Shown here piece after piece: positions 53,101 through 64,000 of a stretch of 64,000 nt of DNA. The position numbers and the translations under genes are program-made. This DNA comes from Hydractinia symbiolongicarpus (lineage: Eukaryota; Cnidaria; Hydrozoa; Anthoathecata; Hydractiniidae): the NCBI RefSeq assembly GCF_029227915.1, contig NC_079883.1, forward strand, positions 29,142,001 to 29,206,000, read 5' to 3'. Numbering within the stretch: the first letter of the stretch is position 1; the number at the start of each line of letters is the position of its first letter. The notes beneath the pieces were generated by a model that searched no databases, was not told the origin of the DNA, and saw only the letters and a list, made by a program, of their open reading frames with translations.

Positions 53101-56100
53101 AGTTACGTCACATATTCGTACCAACATGTATTTAGCGATATCTTTCCGATATTACTAAGTTTTATTGCTTTTAAGAGTGAAACGATTGACTGTGGAACTT
53201 AATTGAACGAACTTTGGACTGTGACCTTGTAAATGTGATAAGTGAGACAATTGGCAACAAGAAGTAACATTCTTCTTAATTTTACATGATTGCCGGAACT
53301 CAGCGTTTACACTGGGCGCTGTGGTAGCACTTTATTTAAAAATTTAAATAAAAAGGTCATTTTTTACTGTGGGACCAATCCTAGCCGTTATCCCGCGCTG
53401 AAGAAATAGCGACAGCTTCAAAAACTACCTCTCATTGACTTTCTAACGGTATCAATCCATTTGAGTTACAACGGTTGCGTCACATATTCGTACCAACATG
53501 TATTTAGCGATAGTATTCTGATATTGCTAGGTTGCATCGCCTTTAACAGTGAAGCGTTTGACTGTGAGACTTAATTGAACGGATTCCGGACTGTGACCTT
53601 GTAAATGCGATAAATGAGCCAATTGGGCTCCAAGGAATATCATTCTTCTTAATTCGACATGATTTCTGGAATTTAGCGAGTACACTAGGCTCTGTGGTAG
53701 TGCTTTATTAAAAGATTTAGATAAATAAGTCTTTTTTACTGTGGGACTAATTCTGGCTGCTAGCACGCGCTGAAGAAATAGAGCCATTCTCAAAAACTAC
53801 ATTTCATCGACTTCTTGGCGGTATCAATCCGTTTGAGCTACAACGGTTACGTCACATATTCGTACCAACATGTATTTAGCGATAGTATTCTGATACTACT
53901 AGGTTGCATCACCTTTAACAGTGAAACGATTGACTGTGGGACTTAATTGAACTGATTTTGGACTTTGACCTTATAAATGTGACAAATGAGCCAGTTTAAC
54001 TACAAGAAGTAACATTCTTCTTAATTTGACTTGATTGCTGGAACTCAGCGATTGCACTGGGCACTGTGGTAGAGTTTTATTTAAAAAAAGTTAAATAAAA
54101 CATTTTTTACTGTGGGACCAATCCAAGCCGTTATCGCGCTCTGAAGAAATAGCGACAGTTTCAAAAACTACATTTCATTGACTTTCTAACGGTATCAATC
54201 CTTTGAGTTACAACGGTTGCGCGAAATATTCGTCCCCACATATATTTAGCGATAGTATTCGGGTATTACTATGTTGCATCGCTTTTAACAGTGTAACGTT
54301 TGACTGTGGGACTTAATTGAACTGATTCCGGACTGTGACCTTGTAATTGCGATAAATGAACCAATTTGACTACAATAAGTAATATTCTTCTTAATTTGAC
54401 TTGATTGCTGAAACTCAGCGCTTGCAGAGGGCGCTGTGGTAAAGTTTTATTTAAAAATTAAGTTAAAAAAGTCACTTTTTACTGTGGGAGCAATCCCAGC
54501 CGTTAGTTCGCGCTGAATAAACAAAGACGGTTTCAAAAACTACATTTCATTGACTTTCTAATGGTGTTAATCCGTTTGAGTTACAACGGTTGCGTAACAT
54601 ATTCGTACCAACATGTATTTAGTGATTTTTTTCCGATGTGACTAAGTTGCATCGCTTTTAACAGTGAAACGATTGACTGTGGGACTTAATTGAACTGATT
54701 CTGGACTGTGACCTTGTAAATGCGATAAATGAGCCTATTGGGCACCAAGGAATAACATTTTTCTTAATTCGACATGATTGCTGGAATTCAGCAATTACAC
54801 TGGGCGCTGTGGTAGTGCTTTATTTAAAAATTTAGATAAATAAGTCTTTTTTACTGTGGGACTAAACCTGCCCGTTAGCACGCGCTGAAGAAATAGGAAC
54901 ATTCTCAAAAACTACATTTCATCGACTTCTTGGCGGTATCAATCCGTTTGAGTTACAACGGTTGCGTCACATATTCGTGTCAACATGTATTTAGCGATAG
55001 TATTTTGATATTACTAGGTTGCATCGCCTTTAACAGTGAAACGATTGACTGTGGGACTTAATTGAACTAACTTTCGACTGTGACCTGATAAATGTTAAAA
55101 ATGAGCCAGTTTGACTACAAGAAATAACATCTTCTTAATTTGACACGATTGATGGAGCTGAGCGATTACGCTGGGCGCTGTGGTAGCACTTTATTAAAAA
55201 ATTTAAATAAAAAAGTCATTTTTTACTGTGGGACCAATCCTAGCCGTTATCGCGCGCTGAAGAAATAGCGACAGTTTCAAAAACTACATTTCATTGACTT
55301 TCTAACGGTATCAATCCGTTTGAGTTACAACGGTTGCGTCACATATTCGTATCAACATGTATTTAGCGATAGTATTCTGATATTACTAGGTTGCATCGCC
55401 TTTAACAGTGAAACGATTGACTGTGGGACTTAATTGAACTAACTTTCGACTGTGACCTGATAAATGTTAAAAATGAGCCAGTTTGACTACAAGAAATAAC
55501 ATCTTCTTAATTTGACACGATTGATGGAGCTGAGCGATTACACTGGGCGCTGTGGTAGCACTTTATTAAAAAATTAGGATAAATAAGTCATTTTTTATTG
55601 TGGGACCAATCCTAGCCGTTAGTTCGCGCTGAAGAAATAGAGAAAGTTTCAAGAACTATATTTCATTGACTTACTAACAGTGTCAATCCATTTGAGTTAC
55701 ATTGGTTGCGTCACATATTCGTACCAACATGTATTTAGTGATTTCCTTCTGATATTTCTAAGTTATATCGCTTTTAACAGTGAAACGATTGACGGTGGGA
55801 ATTAATTGAACTGACTCTGGACCATGTCCTTATAAATGTGACAGATGAGCGAATTGGTCTCCAAGGAATAACTTTCTTCTTAATTTGACGTGATGGCTGG
55901 AATTCAGCGAGTACATTAGGCTCTGTGGAAGCGCTTTATTTAAAAATTTAGATAAATAAGTCTTTTCCTACTGTGGGAAAAATCCTGGCCGTTAGTTCGC
56001 GCTGAAGAAATAGAGACAGTTTAAAAAACTACATTTCATTGACTTTCTAACGGTGTCAATCCGTTTGAGTTAGAACGGTTGCGTCACATATTCGTACCAA

Positions 56101-59100
56101 CATGTATTTAGTGATTTCTTTCCGATATTACCAAGTTGTATCGCTTTTAACAGTGAAACGATTGACTGTGGGACTTAATTGAACTGATTTTGGACTTTGA
56201 CCTTATATATGTGACAAATGAGCCAGTTTAACTACAAGAAGTAACATTCTTCTTAATTGGACTTGATTGCTGGTACTCAGCGATTGCACCGGGCGCTGTG
56301 GTAGAGTTTTATTTAAAAAAAGTTAAATAAGTCATTTTTTACTGTGGGACCAATCCCAGCCGTTATCGCGCGCTGAAGAAATAGCGACAGTTTCAAAAAC
56401 TACATTTCATTGACTTTCTAACGGTATCAATCCTTTGAGTTACAACGGTTGCGCGAAATATTCGTCCCCACATGTATTCAGCGATAGTATTTGGATATTA
56501 CTAGGTTGCATCGCTTTTAACAGTGAAACGTTTGACTTTGGGACTTAATTGAACTGTTTTTGAACTTTGACCTTATAAATGTGATAAATGAGCCAGTTTG
56601 ATTACAGGAAGTAACATTCTTCTTAATTTGACTTGATTGCTGGAACTCAGCGATAGCACTAGGCGCTGTGGTAGAGTTTTATTTAAAAATTAGGATAAAT
56701 AAGTCATTTTTCACTGTGGGACCAATCCTAGCCGTTAGTTCGCGCTGAAGAAATAGAGACACTCTCAAAAACTACATTTCATGGAATTCTTGGCGGTATC
56801 AATCCGTTTGAGTTACAACGGTTGCGTCACATATTCGTACCAACATGTATTTAGCGATATTTTTCCGCTATTACTAAGTTGCATCGCTTTTAACAGTGAA
56901 ACGATTGACTGTGGGACTTAACTGAACTGATTCTGGACTGTGACCTTGTAAATGCGATAAATGAGCCTATTGGGCACCAAGGAATAACATTTTTTTTAAT
57001 TCGACATGATTGCTGGAATTCAGCAATTACACTGTGCGCTGTGGTAGTGCTTTATTAAAAAATTTAGATAAATAAGTTTTTTTACTGTGGGACTAATCCT
57101 GGCCGTCAGCATGCGCTGAAGAAATAGAAACATTCTCAAAAACTACATTTCATCGACTTCTTAGCGGTATCAATCCGTTTGAGTTACAACGGTTGTGTCA
57201 CATATTCGTATCAACATGTATTTAGCGATAGTATTCTGATATTACTAGGTTGCATCGCCTTTAACAGTGAAACGATTGACTGTGGGACTTAATTGAACTA
57301 ACTTTCGACTGTGACCTGATAAATGTTAAAAATGCGCCAGTTTGACTACAAGAAATAACATTCTTCTTAATTTGACATGATTGCTGAAACTGAGCGATTA
57401 CACTGGGCGCTGTGGTAGCACTTTGTTAAAAAATTAGGATAAATAAGTCATTTTTTACTGTGGGACCAATCCTAGCCGTTAGTTCGCGCTGAAGAAATAG
57501 AAAAAGTTTCAAAAACTACATTTCATTGACTTACTAACGGTGTCAATCCGTTTGAGTTACAACGGTTGCGTCACATATTCGTACCAACATGTATTTAGTG
57601 ATTTTCTTCCGATATTTCTAAGTTATATCGCTTTTAACAGTGAAACGTTTGACTGTGGGACTTAATTGAACTGATTCTGGACTGTGACCTTGTAAATTCG
57701 ATAAATGAACCAATTTGACTACAATAAGTAATATTCTTCTTAATTTGACGTGATGGCTGGAATTCAGCGAGTACATTAGGCTCTGTGGAAGCGCTTTATT
57801 TAAAAATTTAGATAAATAAGTATTTTCCTACTGTGGGAAAAATCCTGTCCGTTACCACGCGCTGAAGAAATAGAGACATTCTCAAAAACTACATCTCATC
57901 GTCTTCTTGGCGGTATCAATCCGTTTGAGATACAACGGTTGCGTCACATATTCGTACCAACATGTATTTAGCGATAGTATTCGGATATTACTGGGTTGCA
58001 TCGCTTTTAACAGTGAAACGTTTGACTGTGGGACTTAATTAAACTGATTTTGAACTTTGACCTTATAAATGTGATAAATGAGCCAGTTTGACTACAAGAA
58101 ATAACATTCTTTTTAATTTGACATGATTGCTGAAAATGAGCGATTACACTTGGCGCTGTGGTAGCACTTTGTTAAAAAATTAGGACAAATAAGTCATTTT
58201 TTACTGTGGGACCAATCCTAGCCGTTAGTTCGCGCTGAATAAATAGAGAAAGTTTCAAGAACTACATTTCATTGACTTTCTAACGGTGTCAATCCGTTTG
58301 AGTTAGAACGGTTGCGTCACATATTCGTACCAACATGTATTTAGTGATATCTTTCCGAAATTACTAAGTTATATTGCTTTTAACAGTGCAACGATTGACT
58401 GTGGAATTTAATTGAACTAACTTTAAACTGTGACCTTATAAATGTGATAAGTGAGCCAACTGGAACAAAGAAGTAACATTCTTCTTAATTTTACATGATT
58501 GCCGGAACTCAGCGTTTACACTGGGCGCTGTGGTAGCACTTTATTTAAAAATTTAAATAAAAAGGTCATTTTTTACTGTGGGACCAATCCTAGCCGTTAT
58601 CGCGCGCTGAAGAAATAGCCACAGCTTCAAAAACTACCTCTCATTGACTTTCTAACGGTATCAATCCATTTGAGTTACAACGGTTGCGTCACATAATCGA
58701 ACCAACATGTATTTAGCGATAGTATTCTGATGTTGCTAGGTTGCATCGCCTTTAACAGTGAAGCGTTTGACTGTGAGACTTAATTGAACTGATTCTGGAC
58801 TGTGACCTTATAAATGCGATAAATGAGCCAATTGGGCTCCAAGGAATATCATTCTTCTTAATTCGACATGATTTCTGGAATTCAGCGAGTACACTAGGCT
58901 CTGTGGTAGTGCTTTATTAAAAATTTAAATAAAAAAGTCATTTTTTACTGTGGGACCAATCCAAGCCGTTAGTTCGCGCTGAAAAAATAGAGACATTCTT
59001 AAAAACTACATTTCATTAACTTCTTGGCCGTATCAATCCGTTTGAGTTACAACGGTTGCGTCACATATTCGTACCAACATGTATTTAGCGATATTTTTCT

Positions 59101-60233
59101 GATATTACTAGGTTGTATCGCCTTTAACAATGAAATGATTGACTGTGGGAGTTAATTGAACTAACTTTGGACTGTGTCCTGATAAATGTAATAAATAAGG
59201 CAGTTTCACTACAAGAAATAACATTCTTCTTAATTCGACATGATTGCTGGAATTCAGCAATTACACTGGGCGCTGTGGTAGTGCTTTATTTAAAAATTTA
59301 GATAAATAAGTGTTTTTTACTGTGGGAATAATCCTGGCCGTTAGCATGCGCTGAAGAAATAGAGACATTCTCAAAAACTACATTTCATCGACTTCTTGGC
59401 GGTATCAATCCGTTTGAGTTACAACGGTTGCGTCACATATTCTTATCAACATGTATTTAGCGATAGTATTCTGATATTACTAGGTTGCATCGCCTTTAAC
59501 AGTGAAACGATTGACTGTGGGTCTTAATTGAACTAACTTTCGACTGTGACCTGATAAATGTTAAAAATGAGCCAGTTTGACTACAAGAAATAACATTCTT
59601 CTTAATTTGACATGATTGCTGAAACTGAGCGATTACACTGGGCCCTGTGGCAGCGCTTTATTAAAAATTTAAATAAAAAAGTCATTTTTTACTGTGGGAC
59701 CAATCCAAGCCGTTAGTTCGCACTGAAGAAATAGAGACAGTTTAAAAAACTACATTTCATTGACTTTCTAACGGTGTCAATCCGTTTGAGTTAGAACGGT
59801 TGCGTCACATATTCGTACCAACATGTATTTAGTGATTTTTTTCCGATATTACCAAGTTGTATCGCTTTTAACAGTGAAACGATTGACTCTGGGAATTAAT
59901 CGAACCGATTCTAGACTGTGACCTTATAAATGTGATGAATGAGCCAATGGGACTGCATGAAGTAACATTCTTCTTAAATTGACATGATTGCTGGAATTCA
60001 GCGATTACAATAGGCTCTGTGGCAGCGCTTTATTAAAAATTTAAATAAAAAAGTCTTTTTTTACTGTGGGACCAATCCTGGCCGTTAGCACGCACTGAAG
60101 AAATAGAGACATTCCCAAAAACTTCATTTCATTGACTTCTTGGCAGTATCAATCCGTTTGAGTTACAACGGTTGCGTCACATATTCGTACCAACCTGTAT
60201 TTAGTGATATCTTTCCGATATTACTAAGTTATA
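50169..60233 (+). repeat. Older mixed satellite, few long near-identical copies
   Basis: About 27 monomers. Bases about 50,450-51,760 are a more diverged relative of part of the 11-mer (GCTCCGCGATTA, TTCTGAAATTAC, AAAAGTTCCAAAGACTAC). A subtype with AGCGTTTACACTGG and AAAAAGGTCATT recurs near 53,300 and 58,510. Another with CTTTCGACTGTGACCTGATAAATGTTAAAAATG recurs near 55,070, 55,440, 57,300 and 59,540. Array order is less regular than upstream, fitting an older edge next to the insertion. Confidence 0.8.
54980..55560 (+). repeat. Single-monomer tandem duplication
   Basis: Unusual text TGACACGATTGATGGAGCTGAG occurs at 55,141 and 55,513, 372 bp apart, and both are preceded by the same ACATCTTC deletion form (others have ACATTCTTC). 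Two neighbouring monomers share private variants, so one monomer, or parts of two, was duplicated in tandem. Confidence 0.8.
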
Positions 60234-60719
60234 CTAGCTGTTTCCCGTGGAAGAATCCACTGTATTCCTTTTAATTTATGTAGCAGATATATGTCCATCA
60301 AAAAACAAACAATACAGCAGTGCGCATCTTACATCTGCATTATTATATAAATGACCAAAAAAATTAAAGGTATCCAACAACTGCAGTATATATGAAACAT
60401 TTAAAATCTAAATCTACTAAAATTACTTGCTCTGACCATCTGACAAATGCGAAAATTATTCGGAAAGAAGTTTTCAAAAGAATTTCAACATATACCTCAC
60501 CCATAAAATTTAAATCACTCAAAACGTCACAATATATACAAAAAAGCTGATCAATGTCAAACACAAATCTCTCTCATTGTATATGTTAAAATCAGTTAGT
60601 TTATTGCAAACCCTGCCAAAGGTTGACACAAAATGTGAAAAATAAACAATAAATTTTGCCTAAGTAGAAATTTTTATCTAAGGTGTTGAAAAGGGATTTG
60701 CAAGGATAAATTATAATGC

Positions 60720-61860
60720 AATAAAACGTTTTTTGATATTGCATACGGTCCTTCCTCACCAAACTTTAGACAAAATGCCAACAAAATAACGGTGTTTAAA
60801 TCTAAAATTAATAAAGTCCTTTTAGCAATTTGCATGCTGTTTTACCATCAATAAAGTAAACAAAATTTCAAATCTCACATAGTATTCTGTCACAAATTTT
60901 CATAAAATATATATATAAGTCATAATGAGTCATGTTAAACAACAGCAATCAATCTGTATATAAGTTCATTTTATGTCAATTTTTGCACCAATTTTGCAAC
61001 ACAAAATACAAATTCTAAATAATACTAAAATCTCTTATTTTGGTCCTTCGCATACCAACGGTCTCCCACAAAAGTTTAATCAAAATGTAAAAAATGAGAG
61101 GTAACGACAAAATCAAAGTTTGCAAAATTTAATTATTATGGTACATATATCTACTGCATATGCCCTCTAAAACAATATTTTAATCCAAAATGCCTAAGAA
61201 AGACAGTTTGCAACAAAAATCAGTTATTTCGATAATATTGCATACACTCTTTCCTCATAAAAGCTTCACAAACTGTAAAAAAAAGAATGGTTGTCGGGAG
61301 TGCTTCTGATTCAACAAAAAAAGTTTTTTTGACATATTGCATCTAGCCCTTACCCATTAAATCTTACACAAAATTCCCAAAACTATATACGATTTAGAAC
61401 ACATCAAATTTAAATCGAGAAGGATCTGTCATTTCGATATATTGCACGGAGTCCTCCCCAGTAAGAATTTATACAAAATATAGAAAAACAAAGCTTGCAA
61501 GGTGTAAAATTGAATTCTTCTTCTGTGTATATATATATATGGTCCTTCCTCGCAAAATTAACATAAAATGTCAAAAAGGTTTAGATATAACATCCAACAC
61601 AACAAAAATCAGTTCTATCAGTATATGTCATGCCATTGTCTTCCACCAAATGTTCCCCTTAAAGTTTCACAGACACAGCCTGTAAATTAAAAACAACTAA
61701 GATCAGGTATTTTGGTCTATTTCATATCATTCTGTTCCAAATAACTTATAAAATGTAAAAATTGAGTGGTAAAACAGAAATTTGCAAAATTCCATTTTTT
61801 TATATGCATGTATATTATATGCCTTCTACAACAATAAGTTAATTCAAAATGTCAAAAAGA
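60720..61860. repeat. Degenerate ~100-bp tandem repeat within the insertion
   Basis: A loose motif (ATTGCATA, then a C/T-rich TCCTTCCTC-like stretch, then a TTTA-ACAAAATG-like stretch) recurs near 60,740, 61,040, 61,240, 61,338, 61,442, 61,545, 61,640 and 61,725. The last six steps are about 80-105 bp. In addition 61,098-61,195 resembles 61,764-61,852 (TTTGCAAAATT ... TATGCC-TCTA-AACAATA ... TTAATYCAAAATG), a shift of about 665 bp. The units are strongly diverged, so this repeat is older than the satellite HORs. Confidence 0.6.
61528..61540. repeat. Short (TA)n microsatellite
   Basis: Six and a half TA units next to GGTCCTTCCTC, within one unit of the degenerate 100-bp repeat. A second short run, ATATATATATA, lies near 60,907-60,917. 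Confidence 0.85.
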
Positions 61861-61912
61861 AGAAAAAAATAGCTTACAAAGAGTATAAAATTGAAATCAA
61901 CAAAATAGCTCT

Positions 61913-64000
61913 TTTGACTGTGGGACTTAATTAAACTGATTTTGGACTTTGACCTTATGAATGTGATAAATGAGCCAGTTTGACTACAAGAAGTAACATT
62001 CTTCTTAATTTGACTTGATTGCTGGAACTCAGCGATTACAGTGGGCACTGTGGTAACTCTTTGGTAAAAAATAAAGATAAATAAGTCTGTTTTTACTGTG
62101 AGACCAATCCTAGCCGTTAATTTGCGCTGAAGAAAGAGAGACAGTTTCAAAAACTACATTTCATTGACTTTCTAACGGTGTCAATCCGTTTGAGTTACAA
62201 CGGTTGCGTCACATATTCGTACCAACATGTATTTAGTGATTTTCTTCCAATTTTACTAAGTTGTATTGCTTTTAACAGTGAAACGAGTGACTGTGGGAAT
62301 TAATTGAACTGACTCTGGACTATGTCCTTTTAAATGTGACAGATGAGCCAATTGGTCTCCAAGGAATAACTTTCTTCTTAATTTGACGTGATGGCTGGAA
62401 TTCAGCGATTACATTAAGCTCCGTGGTAGCGCTTTATTTAAAAATTTAGATAAATCAGTCCTTTCTTACTGTTGGACCAATCCTGGCCGTTAGCATGCGC
62501 TGAATAAAGAGGAACAGTTTCAAATACTACATTTCGTTGACTTTCTAACGGTGTCAATCCGTTTGAGTTACAACGTTTGCGTCACATATTCGTACCAACA
62601 TGTATTTAGCGATGGTATTCGGATATTACTAGGTTGCATCGCTTTTAACATTGAAACATTTGACTGTGGGACTTAATTGAACTGATTTTGAACTTCGGTC
62701 TTATAAATGTGATAAATGAGCCAGTTTGACAACAAGAAGTAACCTTCTTCTTAATTTGACTTGATTGCTGGAACTCAGCGATTACAGTGGGCACTGTGGT
62801 AACTCTTTGTTAAAAAATGAAGATAAATAAGTCTGTTTTTACTGTGGGACTAATCCTAGCCGTTAATTCGCGCTGAAGAAAGAGAGACAGTTTCAAAAAC
62901 TGTATTTCATTGACTTTCTAACGGTGTCAATCCGTTTGAGTTACAACAGTTGCGTCACATATTCGTACCAACATGTATTTAGTGATTTTCCTTCAATTTT
63001 ACTAAGTTGTATTGCTTTTAACAGTGAAACGAGTGACTGTGGGATTTAATTGAACTGACTCTGGACTATGTCCTTATAAATGTGACAGATGAGCCAATTG
63101 GTCTCCAAGGAATAAATTTCTTCTTAATTTGACGTGATGGCTGGAATTCAGCGATTACATTAAGCTCCGTGGTAGCGCTTTATTTAAAAATTTAGATAAT
63201 TAAGTCTTTTCTTACTGTTGGACCAATCCTGGCTGTTAGCATGCGCTGAAAAAAGAGGAACAGTTTCAAATACTACATTTCATTGACTTTCTAGCGGTAT
63301 AAATCCGTTTGAGTTACAACGGTTGCGTCACATATTCATACCAACATGTATTTAGCGATGGTATTCGGATATTACTAGGTTGCATCGCTTTTAACATTGA
63401 AACATTTGACTGTGGGACTTAATTGAACTGATTTTGAACTTTGGTCTTATAAATGTGATAAATGAGCCAGTTTGACAACAAGAAGTAACCTTCTTCTTAA
63501 TTTGACTTGATTGCTGGAACTCAGCGATTACAGTGGGCACTGTGGTAACTCTTTGTTAAAAAATGAAGATAAATAAGTCTGTTTTTACTGTGGGACCAAT
63601 CCTAGCCGTTAATTCGCGCTGAAGAAAGAGAGACAGTTTCAAAAACTGTATTTCATTGACTTTCTAACGGTGTCAATCCGTTTGAGTTACAACAGTTGCG
63701 TCACATATTCGTACCAACATGTATTTAGTGATTTTCCTTCAATTTTACTAAGTTGTATTGCTTTTAACAGTGAAACGAGTGACTGTGGGAATTAATTGAA
63801 CTGACTCTGGACTATGTCCTTATAAATGTGACAGATGAGCCAATTGGTCTGGAAGGAATAACTTTCTTCGTAATTTGACGTGATGGCTGGAATTCAGCGA
63901 TTACATTAAGCTTTGTGGTAGCGCTTTATTTAAAAATTTAGATAATTAAGTCTTTTTCTACTGTGGGACTAATACTGGCCGTTAGCACGCGCTGAAGAAA
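61913..64000 (+). repeat. Satellite array resumed, 746-bp dimer HOR
   Basis: About 5.6 monomers in the same orientation and register as before the insertion. GTGGGCACTGTGGTAACTC occurs at 62,041, 62,787 and 63,533, steps of 746 bp. The partner monomer has GACGTGATGGCTGG, TTACATTAAGCTCCGTGG and TTCAATTTTACTAAG. Both subtypes also occur before the insertion (for example 44,330-45,200). The window ends inside a monomer. Confidence 0.92.

Larger units (their letters stand above)
1..60233 (+). repeat. Main satellite array, ~372-bp monomer, ~162 copies
   Basis: The whole stretch is one head-to-tail tandem repeat. A landmark in each monomer (the G of 'GACATGATTGC') falls at 20, 393, 765 and 1,510 and, 161 periods after the first, at 59,981, a mean of 372.4 bp. 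Monomers vary mostly by point changes and 1-4 base indels in the A/T runs, so register holds for 60 kb. Every monomer I read points the same way and I saw no inversion. No ORF persists from monomer to monomer, and stops occur in all frames. The size, lack of genes and higher-order structure fit a centromeric or pericentromeric satellite; that location is inferred. I do not recognise it as a named satellite family. Confidence 0.97.
60234..61912. other. Non-satellite AT-rich insertion inside one monomer
   Basis: Satellite text runs to CTAAGTTATA (60,233) and resumes at TTTGACTGTGGG (61,913). Between them is 1,679 bp of unrelated AT-rich DNA. About 20 bases of a normal monomer (TCGCTTTTAACAGTGAAACG) are missing at the junction. 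The landmark spacing across it (59,981 to 62,012) fits exactly: 372 + 1,679 - 20. I see no transposase or reverse transcriptase frame, no clear target-site duplication and no poly(A) end. TAGCTGTTT (60,235) and TAGCTCTTT (61,906) at the two edges match 8 of 9 bases. The longest open stretch here (66 codons) looks like chance. Confidence 0.9.

Noticed and set aside
60364-60564. 66-codon minus-strand open stretch in the insertion
   Set aside because: Short, in AT-rich low-complexity DNA, with no recognisable domain or neighbouring gene.
61839-62150. 103-codon minus-strand open stretch across the insertion boundary
   Set aside because: It joins AT-rich insertion sequence to the same satellite register as the 88-codon stretches; a chance fusion.
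1-64000. CENP-B box (TTCGnnnnAnnCGGG)
   Set aside because: TTCGTACCAACATGT and TTCGGATATTACTAGG share TTCG, and the first also the A, but both lack CGGG. No good match was seen in any monomer I read.
1-64000. CRISPR array
   Set aside because: Repeats are directly adjacent ~372-bp monomers without unique spacers, and there are no cas genes.
1-64000. Inverted monomers or telomeric repeats
   Set aside because: All monomers I read point the same way, and no run of a short telomere-type repeat is present.

Overview
The window is eukaryotic satellite DNA with no supportable protein-coding or RNA gene. It is a head-to-tail tandem array of one diverged monomer of about 372 bp. Between the same landmark at base 20 and at base 59,981 there are 161 repeat periods (mean 372.4 bp), and five more fit between 62,012 and 63,877. 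That makes about 167 monomers, all in the same orientation. A hand count on the first monomer gives about 36.6% GC and 17 CpG in about 372 bp (12.4 expected), so CpG is not depleted. Scale, higher-order structure and lack of genes suggest centromeric or pericentromeric heterochromatin of an animal, more likely an invertebrate than a vertebrate. The species cannot be named from this sequence.

Two monomer families are recognisable. Type A has the GCGCT-GTGGT-AGCGC dyad, an ATTTAAA/TTTAAAT block and often 'TCCCCACATGTATTTAGCGATAG'-like text further on. Type B has 'AAACTAAGTTAAATAAG', 'CCCAGCCGTTAGTTCGCGC' and 'TTGGCGGTATC'. In much of the array they alternate, giving a dimer of about 745 bp. On top of this are local higher-order repeats (HORs) of 2, 3, 4, 8 and 11 monomers.

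Layout: 1-1,745 near-identical dimers. 1,010-4,745 is a block seen again at 9,955-14,430 (with one extra dimer) and in part at 14,870-16,690. 4,860-6,690 dimers. 6,690-9,955 tetramer-spaced copies. 17,100-20,500 trimers, then a run of type-A monomers. 22,000-26,660 interleaved 3- and 4-mers. 29,430-35,380 a 4-3-3-2 ladder. 36,895-39,128 a tandem trimer. About 41,975-50,168 two tandem copies of an 11-monomer, 4,097-bp unit differing at about ten sites. 50,169-60,233 older, more mixed monomers. 60,234-61,912 a non-satellite AT-rich insertion made of its own degenerate repeat of about 100 bp. 61,913-64,000 the satellite resumes in register as 746-bp dimers.

The most notable sequence-level feature is inside the monomer: a chain of short inverted repeats in which the words AGCG/CGCT and CCGTT/AACGG strictly alternate in orientation in the first monomer, so neighbouring words could pair in more than one way. 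One dyad has the size and loop of a tRNA D-arm and a later one resembles a weak B box. That is a possible trace of a tRNA-derived element, but it is unproven. Each monomer also has a nearly invariant segment with a bZIP-type TTGCGTCA/TTGCATCA box.
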